The notes beneath the pieces are model-generated. The model was not told where the DNA came from, ran no database searches, and saw nothing but the letters and a program-made list of their open reading frames with translations. Positions 6,754-14,629 of a stretch of 35,245 bases of DNA are shown here, in pieces; position 1 is the first letter of the stretch; every line of letters starts with the position of its first letter. Source of the DNA: an uncultured Clostridia bacterium (GTDB lineage: Bacteria; Bacillota; Clostridia; Lachnospirales; Lachnospiraceae); NCBI GenBank assembly GCA_946403295.1, contig CAMIZL010000022.1:1-35245 (forward strand). The letters are read 5' to 3'. A program made the translations under genes and the position numbers.

Positions 6754-8252
6754 TTTATTCTGAGTAAAGTCACACTTGCGGCAGGAAGGACCACCCTGAT
6801 ACCTTCCCCTGTGATCGTTACGTCGTCAAGTTTCTCGGTTGTCACAACCTCAGGCTTGTCAAATGTGTTGTGAGCGTTCATGTCTCCGGTAACGACCGTC
6901 GCTTCAACCGATGAAACCTTAAGATCATCAAACCTGATCATTACTTCCTTCCCCGATTCGAGTGAAAGATTGTTGAGTGTAACGTTTATGATCCCGTCCG
7001 GGCTTTCCGAAACAGATTCCGTCACTTCCGGTACCTGATAATCTTTGATGCCCGTCTCGCCGACTTCCGAAAGGAAACTTGTGAGAAGCTGTGCTCCCTG
7101 ATGATGCTTATACATCCTGAATACGTGATATGTGGGAGTAAGTACCATCTTCGGTCCCTCTGTCAGGATAACGGATTGAAGAACATTGACGGTCTGGGCG
7201 ATGTTTGCCATGCGTACTCTGTCGCTGTGCTTATTAAAGATATTGAGATTTATACCCGCAACAAGCGCATCCCTGATCGTATTCTGCTGATAGAGGAATC
7301 CGGGATTTGTTCCCTCTTCGACATCATACCAGCAACCCCACTCGTCAACTATAAGCGCTATGATCTTCTTCGGATCGTACTTATCCATGATGTTAGAGTG
7401 CTTTGTGATGATCTCGTCCATCTTGAGCGTCTTGGCAAGTGTGATATACCATTCGTCGGACGTGAAATCGGTCGCACTCCCCTTATGATCCCAATCATGA
7501 GGAAGAGTATAATAGTGTAGCGACAATCCGTCAAGATTTCCGTGAAGATGATCATAGCAACGCGTGAAGAGTCGGCCGAGGATCCTCTCTGTCCAATCGT
7601 AATCGAAATCCGAGGGTCCGCAGGCTATACGCGCTATGGGCTTTTCCTTGTCGTACATCTTCACGAACGATTGATATCTTCTGTAGACATCGGCATAATA
7701 TTCGGGATGCATGTTTCCTCCGCAACCCCAGTTCTCGTTGCCGACACCGAAATAATCCACCTTCCATGCTTTGTCCCGGCCGTTTTTACGTCTCTCGTTG
7801 GCAAGGGGAGATTCTCCGTCGAACGTCATATATTCGATCCACTCCGACATCTCCTGTACGGTGCCCGAGCCCACATTGCCGTTGATATATGTCTTACATC
7901 CGAGCTGATCGCAGAGTTCGAAGTATTCGTGCGTACCGAAACTGTTGTCCTCGACCACGCCGCCCCAGTTCGTGTTTATCATGCGTTTTCTCTTGTCTTT
8001 CGGTCCGATGCCGTCCTTCCAGTGGTATTCATCGGCAAAGCAGCCGCCCGGCCAGCGAAGAACGGGTATGCCCATGTCTTTAAGCGCTTCCACAACATCG
8101 GTTCTCATACCGTTTTTGTTCGGGACGGGTGAATCCTCACTGACAAAGATCCCTTCATAGATACATCTTCCGAGATGCTCCGAAAAATGACCGTATATCT
8201 CGGGGCTTATCTTACCCTTCTTTTCGTTCTCGTGTATTGTAAGCTTTATCAT
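6750..8252 (-). CDS. abfA: alpha-L-arabinofuranosidase, GH51
   Basis: A retaining glycosidase that removes L-arabinofuranosyl groups from arabinan and arabinoxylan oligosaccharides. The 500-residue length is normal for intracellular GH51 enzymes. The acid/base glutamate is Glu173 in GNENWG and the nucleophile is Glu304 in [28 protein letters not shown] and [13 protein letters not shown] are family hallmarks, and a beta-sandwich domain forms the C-terminus. No signal peptide is visible, so it probably acts in the cytoplasm on imported oligosaccharides. It overlaps mazG by ATGA at its start and the DUF6171 gene by ATGA at its end. No transporter or other glycan gene is adjacent. Confidence 0.95.
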   Translation of the reverse strand: MIKLTIHENEKKGKISPEIYGHFSEHLGRCIYEGIFVSEDSPVPNKNGMRTDVVEALKDMGIPVLRWPGGCFADEYHWKDGIGPKDKRKRMINTNWGGVVEDNSFGTHEYFELCDQLGCKTYINGNVGSGTVQEMSEWIEYMTFDGESPLANERRKNGRDKAWKVDYFGVGNENWGCGGNMHPEYYADVYRRYQSFVKMYDKEKPIARIACGPSDFDYDWTERILGRLFTRCYDHLHGNLDGLSLHYYTLPHDWDHKGSATDFTSDEWYITLAKTLKMDEIITKHSNIMDKYDPKKIIALIVDEWGCWYDVEEGTNPGFLYQQNTIRDALVAGINLNIFNKHSDRVRMANIAQTVNVLQSVILTEGPKMVLTPTYHVFRMYKHHQGAQLLTSFLSEVGETGIKDYQVPEVTESVSESPDGIINVTLNNLSLESGKEVMIRFDDLKVSSVEATVVTGDMNAHNTFDKPEVVTTEKLDDVTITGEGIRVVLPAASVTLLRIK

Positions 8253-8731
8253 TTCTTACTCCTTTCCGCCTTTCTCTGCCTGGCTCTCTCTATCAGAGCC
8301 GCCGATTCCGTGAACGCATCGTCTATATAGGGACCGTCGTCGATCTTGCCCTTCTTTTCGAGTTTCTTGATCTCTTCCCAGTTGCGCAGCACCTCGCCCG
8401 AATCCGAAACAGTGACCTCACCGAACACGTGGGGGTGTCTGCGTATCATCTTCTCGGTGATCACGCGGTTGACATCATCTATCGAAAACAGCCCTTCTTC
8501 CTCCGCTATTTGAGCCTGCATAACGACCTGAAGCAAAAGATCGCCGAGCTCTTCGAGAAGATTCGACGGATTGCCCGTCTTCTCCAAAATGTTTATGCCG
8601 CACACGACCTCGGCTGCCTCCTCGATGCATGTCGTCTTAAGCGTAGCATGCGTCTGCTCCCTGTCCCAGGGACATCCTCCCTCGCCTCTTAAGCGGGCCA
8701 CCACATTAACCAGTTCATCAAAGCTCTTCAT
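8249..8731 (-). CDS. mazG: MazG nucleoside triphosphate pyrophosphohydrolase
   Basis: MazG hydrolyses NTPs and dNTPs to monophosphates, removing damaged nucleotides or lowering (p)ppGpp. The metal-binding EExxE and ExxD motifs appear as Glu37, Glu38 and Glu41 in CIEEAAEV and as Glu61 and Asp64 in [23 protein letters not shown] is a signature of the N-terminal MazG domain. At 160 residues it is a single-domain form, shorter than the two-domain E. coli protein. The ATG at 8731 follows GGAAGGA. It lies 62 bp after larC and overlaps abfA by 4 bp. Confidence 0.93.
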   Translation of the reverse strand: MKSFDELVNVVARLRGEGGCPWDREQTHATLKTTCIEEAAEVVCGINILEKTGNPSNLLEELGDLLLQVVMQAQIAEEEGLFSIDDVNRVITEKMIRRHPHVFGEVTVSDSGEVLRNWEEIKKLEKKGKIDDGPYIDDAFTESAALIERARQRKAERSKK

Positions 8732-8793
8732 ATATGTCCTTCCGTATTGATCGTGTTTATCCGGGCTCTTTACAAATGTCTTTACGTTTATGC

Positions 8794-10149
8794 TTATTCT
8801 CCGAGGTATGCCCTCACCGCCGTATCATAAACGTTTTTGATCGAAACGCCCTCTCTGCGCGCGATCTGCGCGGCGCTCTCGTATTCGGGATATACCTTTT
8901 CTTCACCGTTATGCATGCAGACCTTGACTTCCACATCTCCGTACCCCGTCGACACGGTAACGCTCTGCCTGGGCAGGACCGTTCTTTCCATCTTTTGCCT
9001 GCGGATACCGATCGTGGTTGTGTTGTCAAATATGATATCCTCCATCACGGGGATCAGTTCCCTCTCCGTGATGACGGTAAGCAGCCACGCCGGTCTGTTT
9101 TTCTTCATGTATACGGGTGTATAGAACGCATCTTTTGCACCTTTGCTGAGTAGGCGTTCAAGCACAAATCCGAGTTCCTCTCCCGTGCTGTCGTCAATGT
9201 TGGTCTCAAGCTTCCAGATCGTATCTCCTTCGGGGCTTCTTCTGTCAACATCGTCAATTATCACGGCGCGAAGAACGCTCGGATATTCATATGCACGTTT
9301 TCCCGCACCGAGTCCGACCTTTATGGGCACAAACGTTTCGGGAAGCTTCCTGTCTGTCATAACGGCAGCCGCAAATGCAGCTCCCGTGGGCGTGATAAGC
9401 TCGACGGGTCTTTCCGTTTGTTTGATCGCAAGTCCGTACATGGATGCGACATTCATTACCGCGGGAACCGGGATCGGAAGTATTCCGTGAGCACATCTTA
9501 CCGTTCCCGTGCCTTCACAAAGTTTGGGGATTATGACCCTGTCGATACCGAGATTGTCGAAACAAACCGCCGCCGCCACTATGTCAGCGATCGAATCAAG
9601 TGCCCCGACTTCATGGAAACAGACTTCTCTCACATCCTTGCCGTGAGCCTTTGCCTCGGCCTGCGCAAGTATCTCAAATACCTTGCCGGCAAGCATTCTG
9701 GCTTTCGGCGTCATCTCGAGTCCGTCCATGATCTTCTCAACATCCGAAAGATTTCTGTGTTCATGGTGATGATGGTCATGATCGTGATGACCGTGGTCGT
9801 GGTCATGATCGTGATGATCGTTATGATCGTGGTCGTGCCGGTGCTCATGGTCGTGGTCATCGTGGTCATGATGGTGATCGTCGTGACCGTGCTCATGTCC
9901 GCTTAAATGACCGTATAGATATTCCATGTCGTGGTCATGATTGTCATGCTGCTCATCAAGTACCACATCGAAGTTACAACAGTCGAGAGCATTTTTCATT
10001 ACCCTTTCCGTAACGATCTTAACGCCCTCTGAGCCGAGTCCCTCAAGGGCTTTTCTCATTACCTTTTCGTCCGCTCCGAGGTCAAGAAGAGCGCCGACGA
10101 TCATATCACCGCTGATGCCGCTTTCGCAATCAAGATAAAGAGTCTTCAT
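8794..10149 (-). CDS. larC: nickel pincer cofactor cyclometallase LarC
   Basis: LarC inserts nickel into the organic pincer ligand used by lactate racemase and related LarA-family enzymes. The 451-residue protein starts MKTLYLDCESGISGDM, the typical LarC N-terminus. Residues 68-131 are extremely rich in His and Asp, fitting nickel storage or delivery. The rest contains the DUF111 core with HEVGALDSIADIV and the C-terminal NIDDSTGEELG. In Lactobacillus LarC is made from two frames by programmed frameshifting; here it is one continuous frame. Its start overlaps the larB 3' end by about 20 bp. No larA or larE is in the window. Confidence 0.95.
   Translation of the reverse strand: MKTLYLDCESGISGDMIVGALLDLGADEKVMRKALEGLGSEGVKIVTERVMKNALDCCNFDVVLDEQHDNHDHDMEYLYGHLSGHEHGHDDHHHDHDDHDHEHRHDHDHNDHHDHDHDHGHHDHDHHHHEHRNLSDVEKIMDGLEMTPKARMLAGKVFEILAQAEAKAHGKDVREVCFHEVGALDSIADIVAAAVCFDNLGIDRVIIPKLCEGTGTVRCAHGILPIPVPAVMNVASMYGLAIKQTERPVELITPTGAAFAAAVMTDRKLPETFVPIKVGLGAGKRAYEYPSVLRAVIIDDVDRRSPEGDTIWKLETNIDDSTGEELGFVLERLLSKGAKDAFYTPVYMKKNRPAWLLTVITERELIPVMEDIIFDNTTTIGIRRQKMERTVLPRQSVTVSTGYGDVEVKVCMHNGEEKVYPEYESAAQIARREGVSIKNVYDTAVRAYLGE
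9757..9947 (-). repeat. His/Asp codon-repeat tract inside larC
   Basis: Runs of CAT/CAC and GAT/GAC codons encode the His-Asp-rich segment of LarC (residues 68-131). The low-complexity DNA is prone to length variation, and any change in multiples of 3 keeps the frame. It probably binds nickel. Confidence 0.8.
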
Positions 10150-10906
10150 GATCCTTTCCTTTCCCTACCGCCAGTCTGTTGATCTGTGTTGCAAGATATC
10201 CGGCTCCGTAGCCGTTATCGATATTTACGACTGCCACTCCGTTCGCACATGAATTGATCATGGAGAGCAACGCCGACAGTCCCTCAAAATTTGCCCCGTA
10301 ACCGACCGAAGTAGGAACGGCGATCACGGGTACTCTCGCAAGCCCGCCAACAACACTGGCGAGTGCTCCTTCCATGCCTGCTATCGCAATGACACAATTA
10401 GCTTTTCGTATCACGTCGGTTTTTGAGAGAAGCCTGTGAAGCCCGCTCACACCGACGTCATATATCCTTTCCACCCTGCATCCGAAGAATTCTGCGGTCT
10501 GTGCGGCTTCTTCGGCAACGGGCACATCGGACGTTCCTCCGGAGCAGACCGCTATCATCCCCTTTTTATCCGTGACAGGTTCTCCTGCCGTTATGATACG
10601 GCTTACAGGGTCATATTTTGCGCAGGTTACGACTTCCCTGACGATCTCATATTGATGTTCGCTCGCACGCGTACCGAGAACACGTCCTTCATTCTCATAA
10701 AGACGCTGAAAAATGGTCTTGAGATGCTCATCCATTTTTCCTGCGCAATAAACCACTTCCGGAAATCCGCTTCTCTCGCTTCTTCCCGTATCAAGCTTGG
10801 CAAACCCAAGCTCCGCATACGATCCGCTCCTTAAAGCTTTTTCCGCTTCGGCAACGCTCATCCGGCCGCTTGCAACTTTTTCAAGGATTTCTTCCGTTCC
10901 TGTCAT
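10130..10906 (-). CDS. larB: pyridinium-3,5-biscarboxylic acid mononucleotide synthase LarB
   Basis: LarB carboxylates and hydrolyses nicotinic acid adenine dinucleotide to make the precursor of the nickel pincer cofactor. The 258-residue length is typical. A helical N-terminal domain (VASGRMSVAEAEKALR) is followed by a PurE-like C-terminal domain containing CSGGTSDVPVAEEA and PTSVGYGANFEG. The ATG at 10906 follows a purine-rich AGAGAGAA stretch that is the end of the minisatellite leader. It is the first gene of larB-larC-mazG-abf-DUF6171. LarE, needed to complete the cofactor, must be encoded elsewhere. Confidence 0.95.
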   Translation of the reverse strand: MTGTEEILEKVASGRMSVAEAEKALRSGSYAELGFAKLDTGRSERSGFPEVVYCAGKMDEHLKTIFQRLYENEGRVLGTRASEHQYEIVREVVTCAKYDPVSRIITAGEPVTDKKGMIAVCSGGTSDVPVAEEAAQTAEFFGCRVERIYDVGVSGLHRLLSKTDVIRKANCVIAIAGMEGALASVVGGLARVPVIAVPTSVGYGANFEGLSALLSMINSCANGVAVVNIDNGYGAGYLATQINRLAVGKGKDHEDSLS

Positions 10907-10921
10907 ATTCTCTCTCTTTTT

Positions 10922-11026
10922 GATCTCTCTTTTGATCTCTTTTTTGATCTCTTTTTGATCTCTCTTTTGATCTCTTTTTTGATCTCTTTTCGATCTCTCT
11001 TTTGTTCTCTTTTTTGATCTCTTTTC
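10922..11026. repeat. minisatellite with 35-bp higher-order period in the larB leader
   Basis: Three consecutive 35-bp units start at 10922, 10957 and 10992. Each is built from subunits of 12, 12 and 11 bp of the form GATCTCT followed by a T/C run. Units 1 and 2 differ only at the final base, and unit 3 has a GA to GT change as well. On the transcribed minus strand this gives a purine leader of GAGATCAAAA repeats that ends at the larB ribosome site. Copy-number change would alter the 5' leader length. Confidence 0.9.
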
Positions 11027-11167
11027 GGGTCTTACGGTCTGCTGATATCAGACACTGTTTTTAAATCGTTTACAGTAGTTTCAATACGAAAATTTTACCA
11101 TATCGACAATACTTATGCACTCGATTTTATTATCCGTGCCGGTATTTTCCGATAATGATCCGACGTC
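11027..11167. other. intergenic stretch upstream of larB
   Basis: This AT-rich stretch lies between the minisatellite and the terminator that follows the deacetylase-like gene. It should contain the larB promoter. A TAAAAT hexamer on the minus strand near 11090 is a possible -10, but it has no convincing -35. I see no gene or RNA motif here. Confidence 0.4.
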
Positions 11168-11205
11168 AATAATAAGGGGAGAGACCTAACGATCGGTCTC
11201 TCCCC
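11168..11205 (-). terminator. intrinsic terminator after the deacetylase-like gene
   Basis: A perfect 11-bp stem, GGGGAGAGACC / GGTCTCTCCCC (11176-11186 and 11195-11205), with an 8-nt loop is followed on the minus strand by TTATTATT. It lies about 50 bp past the stop of the secreted protein gene. Confidence 0.9.
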
Positions 11206-11254
11206 GCAATCTGTCATTTTTTGTTGTCCTTATACGGAGCCTAAAGAGGTTCTT

Positions 11255-13465
11255 TTACTCCACTCTCTCAAATTTCACAGACTTACCTACGCCCGAAGCC
11301 TTAAGAAGTTCAACAACACGTTCAAATTCTGCCTGTGACGAAGCTTTGATCTTGAAGACCGCATTTTTGGCAATGCCCTTAAATGCATTCTTGTAGATCT
11401 TTGTTACGGAATCCGTAAGCTCGATTTTCTTCAGGTTCTTGTCGTTCTTAAACGCTCCCGCTCCGATCGATGTGATGTTCTCTCCGATCTTAACGCCCGT
11501 CATGGTCGTATTGTTCTTAAGAGCATTTTTGGAGATCTCGTTTACTTCACGTTTTTTGCCGTCAACCTCTATGGATTTGGGAATCTTAACCTTCTTCTCT
11601 TCCGTTTCGAAAACGGTCACTTTCACCGTTCCCTTCTTTGAAACGGAATATTTCTTCTCTGTCTTCGAACCGTCTTTGTTTTCAGTAACCGATTCAACCG
11701 TCTTCGATCCGTTTTTCCCGGCCGTTACATTTGTCGTGGTGACCGAACCGTCCTTATTCTTAACTACCTTAGGTTCCTGTTCGCCCTTCTGTTCAGCCTT
11801 GTCCCGGTCGTCTTTCTTCTCGTCGGCAGTCTTTGTATCTTTGTTTTCTTCGGCAGGTTTGTTTTCTTTTGCGGAAGAATCACCGCCACCTGCGGTTGTA
11901 CCACCGGGTGCTGCGCCGCCCGTCGAGCCGCCGCCGATTGAGCTGCCGCCTCCCGTCGATCCGCCACCTGTCGAGCCGCCTCCCGTTGAGCCGCCTCCGA
12001 TCGAGCCGCCTCCCGTCGATCCGCCGCCTGTTGAACCGCCTCCTGTTGAGCCGCCTCCCATTGAGCCGCCTCCGATCGATCCGCCACCTGTCGAGCCGCC
12101 TCCTGTTGAGCCGCCTCCTGTTGAGCCGCCTCCCGTCGATCCGCCTCCGGTTGCAGGTACGCTTTCAATAGTCACAGACTCGGATCCGGTTTTTGCTACA
12201 TAACCGTCTGCCGTAACGATATAGAAAACCTTCAGGGGGCTTTCGTAAGCATAGGTGATCGTAGGGCTTGCATCAAGATCATATACGCCCTCGGTTTTTC
12301 CGTATCTGATAGCCGCACCGCTCACGGGATCGATAACAGAGACTGTTATTCCGTGTGCCTGTCCGTCATAAGTACCTTTATAACCGCTTGCCTGCACCGT
12401 AACCTGCTTGGAGACTACGATGTTGCCGGCGTTAGGGATCGCATCAAAAAATACGTATCCATTCTCCGTATACGACTTCAATACCGTATTGCCCTGCTGT
12501 ACATATACTTGCGAATAATCATCCGGAAGCTTGATCTTTATCGAAAGAGGATAATCGTAATCACAAATATCATCAGCTATATCGTGTTTAAGAGTATATG
12601 TCATGGAAGAAGCATCACTTGACACTTTTTGAAGAGTGGAAGCATTTCTCTCCTTGACATACATGATGACATGCCCCATCGGTGCGACCCAGAGATCCCT
12701 GCCGTTTTGCATTGCCCAATCAAGCGCTTCGTCAATATCTTCAAGAGCAGTCGGTGAATAGGTATTGAATAGGTTCATCTTTCCTGCTATAGCCATTGTA
12801 GTAAATACCACCCACTTATCGTTATCGATCACATATTGGAACATATCGATAAAATCGTCTGCGGTTTTAATATTTCCGTCATTTCCGGTAAGTAAAGAAG
12901 GTATTTCGGCCCAGTCATCCGGACCCTCTTTGTTTATACATGCTCTGGTGGCGTAAATGGGATCCCACGTTATTGATCTTCCACCTATGTAATGAGCGTT
13001 TACCTCTTCTTTTTCACCGACATATCCCTTAGGGTATGCCCACGTAATACATCCGCGGTTTTGATCTATTTTTTCGTTTATGTTTCTTTTTGAACTTCCT
13101 CTTTCCCCTGCTCCGGAATTGTTAGGATTGGAATTACTGTTACTTCCGATCTCATGCCCTTTAGCGGCCAGGCCACGGAAGCCGTTCCAGTCTTCATCAC
13201 TCGTCCAGTTTACAACAATATTAAATGTTGCTCTGCAGCCGTGGGCCTCGAACACGGGAGCCGCATCGTTATAGTGACTCGGAACTCCTGTGTCAAATGT
13301 AAACGACGCCGCACCTTTCCTGAATCCGAGCCATGTCGCGATCTCTTCGTCGGGCAGCACGACGGTCGCAGATGCCGTAACGCCCGAAAGCATGATCACG
13401 GAAATGATCATCGCCAGTAGCGAAACCGCTACTGCCAGAAAATGTTTCTTCTTTTTCCTACTCAT
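11255..13465 (-). CDS. secreted CE4/NodB-fold protein with degenerate metal site, GGGSx linker and LRR_5 tail
   Basis: This 736-residue exported protein begins with a signal peptide (KKKKHFLAVAVSLLAMIIS, cut near ASA). Residues 45-275 resemble polysaccharide deacetylases: FTFDTG (56-60), GHEIGSNSNSN (103-113) and WAYPKGY (142-148). In active CE4 enzymes the second Asp of TFDD and two His of HSxxH bind the metal. Here they are Thr59, Asn109 and Asn113, so deacetylase activity is doubtful. Residues 350-435 look like an MBG/Ig-type domain. Fifteen GGGS(T/I/M/S) repeats follow (440-516), then a charged KE-rich stretch and a BspA-type LRR_5 domain (about 640-720). There is no LPXTG anchor. It is probably a cell-surface or secreted binding protein, monocistronic, with its own terminator. 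Confidence 0.85.
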   Translation of the reverse strand: MSRKKKKHFLAVAVSLLAMIISVIMLSGVTASATVVLPDEEIATWLGFRKGAASFTFDTGVPSHYNDAAPVFEAHGCRATFNIVVNWTSDEDWNGFRGLAAKGHEIGSNSNSNPNNSGAGERGSSKRNINEKIDQNRGCITWAYPKGYVGEKEEVNAHYIGGRSITWDPIYATRACINKEGPDDWAEIPSLLTGNDGNIKTADDFIDMFQYVIDNDKWVVFTTMAIAGKMNLFNTYSPTALEDIDEALDWAMQNGRDLWVAPMGHVIMYVKERNASTLQKVSSDASSMTYTLKHDIADDICDYDYPLSIKIKLPDDYSQVYVQQGNTVLKSYTENGYVFFDAIPNAGNIVVSKQVTVQASGYKGTYDGQAHGITVSVIDPVSGAAIRYGKTEGVYDLDASPTITYAYESPLKVFYIVTADGYVAKTGSESVTIESVPATGGGSTGGGSTGGGSTGGGSTGGGSIGGGSMGGGSTGGGSTGGGSTGGGSIGGGSTGGGSTGGGSTGGGSSIGGGSTGGAAPGGTTAGGGDSSAKENKPAEENKDTKTADEKKDDRDKAEQKGEQEPKVVKNKDGSVTTTNVTAGKNGSKTVESVTENKDGSKTEKKYSVSKKGTVKVTVFETEEKKVKIPKSIEVDGKKREVNEISKNALKNNTTMTGVKIGENITSIGAGAFKNDKNLKKIELTDSVTKIYKNAFKGIAKNAVFKIKASSQAEFERVVELLKASGVGKSVKFERVE
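11918..12148 (-). repeat. 15-bp tandem repeat encoding the GGGSx linker
   Basis: About 15 units of a 15-bp sequence encode GGGST, with GGGSI and GGGSM variants. One extra Ile codon interrupts the array near the 3' end. Synonymous differences among units show it is not wholly recent. It should give a flexible spacer between the N-terminal domain and the LRR tail, and its length probably varies between strains. Confidence 0.92.
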
Positions 13466-13518
13466 TTTTGTGCCCTCTTTTCCCTTTTTGTTTTAGCTAT
13501 AACATTATTTATGTTACG

Positions 13519-13541
13519 CCTGACATGTTAATTATGACAGG
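13519..13541. promoter_or_regulatory. inverted repeat, candidate operator upstream of the secreted protein gene
   Basis: CCTGACAT and ATGACAGG are separated by 7 bp (GTTAATT) and form a near-perfect dyad about 55-75 bp before the start codon. A weak promoter-like TTGAAA...ATAATT pair on the minus strand overlaps it. The dyad could bind a dimeric regulator. This is inferred from symmetry alone. Confidence 0.4.
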
Positions 13542-13574
13542 TTTTTCATTATTTTCAATACCAAATATAGATTT

Positions 13575-13611
13575 AATAAAACCCCTTTCTCCGTTTGTCC
13601 GGAAAAAGGGG
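13575..13611 (-). terminator. intrinsic terminator after the small membrane gene pair
   Basis: On the minus strand CCCCTTTTTCCG pairs with CGGAGAAAGGGG (12 bp, one G-T) around a 6-nt loop, followed by TTTTATT. It lies about 50 bp past the stop of the 113-aa protein gene. Confidence 0.9.
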
Positions 13612-13658
13612 CAGATATCATAAACCAAACTCTAAATATTTTTTACGATCGGTTGCGA

Positions 13659-14000
13659 TCATTCTTTTTCGATCTCCGCATCGGCAGCATTTTTACTGCC
13701 GGTAAACATTTTCTTAACGACGCCCTTGGGATCTGCGACAAGAAGTCTTATTACCCAGATAACAAGTCCGAGCGCTACAACCGAAAGACCGAGGAACGAA
13801 TCATTAAGCATATCGGCTGCTCCGGGTGTAAAGAATTCCGCCTCAAGCTCAATATACTCGGCGATCGCATCAACAAACCACATAAGCGAAGCGCCCCAAT
13901 ACATAAGAGCAAGACTTCCGAGTCTCATATCATCGTTTTTACGGTTATACCATTTTACTGTAACAGCAACAGCTGCAAATATTGTTATAAGTAATGTCAT
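13659..14000 (-). CDS. small membrane protein of unknown function (113 aa)
   Basis: I do not recognise this family. Three hydrophobic segments are visible: residues 1-14 (TLLITIFAAVAVTV), about 28-46 (LALMYWGASLMWFVDAI) and about 70-88 (LGLSVVALGLVIWVIRLLV). An acidic stretch, EYIELEAEFFTPGAAD, lies between the last two, and the C-terminal tail is charged. It lies 23 bp after the 130-aa membrane protein gene; the two share one promoter upstream and one terminator downstream, suggesting they act together in the membrane. No catalytic motif is visible. Confidence 0.7.
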   Translation of the reverse strand: MTLLITIFAAVAVTVKWYNRKNDDMRLGSLALMYWGASLMWFVDAIAEYIELEAEFFTPGAADMLNDSFLGLSVVALGLVIWVIRLLVADPKGVVKKMFTGSKNAADAEIEKE

Positions 14001-14023
14001 TTTTTCTCCCCTTTACATACCAA

Positions 14024-14416
14024 TTATAGTTTTGATCCTCTTAATCCGGGACGTCCCACTATATGAAGAGCAGTCTTGCTCATAGCGAACCAGATAGCCG
14101 TAACAAGTGCGGCCATTCCGACTCCGACCGTTCCTATCTCGGTCAGCATCTCCATGGCATCCGCAGGATCATTCATAGCGGTGAGGAAAGGAAACCACGG
14201 AACAACTTCTCCGTGCCATACATGTTCGAATGCAAGAAGCGCACTTCCTCCGAACAAAAGTTTCGAAAGCCATCCGAGTCTTGTAGACAAGGGGATAATG
14301 GGCTTCTCTGCCGATGATCTGTGATCGGATTCAGCGAGTTTCTCCTTCTTTGCAATTTTCTTTTCTACTACTTTTACAACGATCGCCTCAGCGAGTGAAA
14401 CAGTAAAGCAAGCCAT
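14024..14416 (-). CDS. small membrane protein of unknown function (130 aa)
   Basis: The start was placed at the ATG at 14414-14416 because AGGAGG lies 7 nt upstream; an in-frame ATG 39 bp further out has no ribosome site. The protein has an amphipathic, lysine-rich N-terminus (AIVVKVVEKKIAKKEK) and a hydrophobic segment around LSKLLFGGSALLAFEHVWHG. A second, GTVGVGMAALVTAIWFAM, is near the C-terminus. The family is not recognised. It is first in a two-gene operon with its own promoter. The HVWHGEVVPWFPF loop is rich in aromatic residues and His, but no cofactor motif is certain. Confidence 0.7.
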   Translation of the reverse strand: MACFTVSLAEAIVVKVVEKKIAKKEKLAESDHRSSAEKPIIPLSTRLGWLSKLLFGGSALLAFEHVWHGEVVPWFPFLTAMNDPADAMEMLTEIGTVGVGMAALVTAIWFAMSKTALHIVGRPGLRGSKL

Positions 14417-14476
14417 TTGAGTTCCTCCTATTGATTCCGATTTAATAATCGACACCTGTTTTCTGTCATCAATTTC

Positions 14477-14505
14477 AGTATAAATAAAAATATATCACTT
14501 GTCCA
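14477..14505 (-). promoter_or_regulatory. promoter of the two-gene small membrane protein operon
   Basis: -35 TGGACA (14500-14505) and -10 TATACT (14477-14482) on the minus strand are separated by 17 bp; each matches consensus at 5 of 6 positions. The intervening DNA is very AT-rich. Confidence 0.7.
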
Positions 14506-14552
14506 CAAGAATACTTTTCATAATCCGCTGTCAGTCTTTTCAATAATTGTTA

Positions 14553-14629
14553 TACCGCAGACTGTCGATGATCGTTACCCGGCGGACTGTCAGTCAATCT
14601 CTGTACCGCAGACTGTCGATGATCGTTAC
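14553..14629. repeat. 26-bp direct repeat (51-bp period) at the mnmA 3' end
   Basis: An identical 26-bp sequence, starting TACCGCAGACTGTCG and ending GATCGTTAC, occurs at 14553-14578 and 14604-14629. The right copy overlaps the mnmA stop codon. Short inverted elements (GACTG-T-CAGTC, and GCAGACTGTC against GACAGTCCGC) lie within and between the copies. It may serve as the mnmA 3' end or be a duplicated extragenic element. There is no U-tract. Confidence 0.85.

Noticed and set aside
9418-9906. A 162-codon plus-strand frame rich in Val and Met opposite larC
   Set aside because: It is antisense to the His/Asp codon repeats of larC; CAT and GAC codons read backwards give Met and Val. There is no ribosome site.
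10922-11026. The minisatellite considered as a CRISPR array
   Set aside because: Units are contiguous 11-12 bp subunits without unique spacers, and no cas genes are in the window.
11439-12203. A 254-codon plus-strand frame with a proline-rich PPPVEPPP repeat
   Set aside because: It is the exact antisense of the GGGSx-encoding repeat and flanking sequence of the secreted protein, which has a signal peptide and ribosome site. The proline repeat is a by-product.
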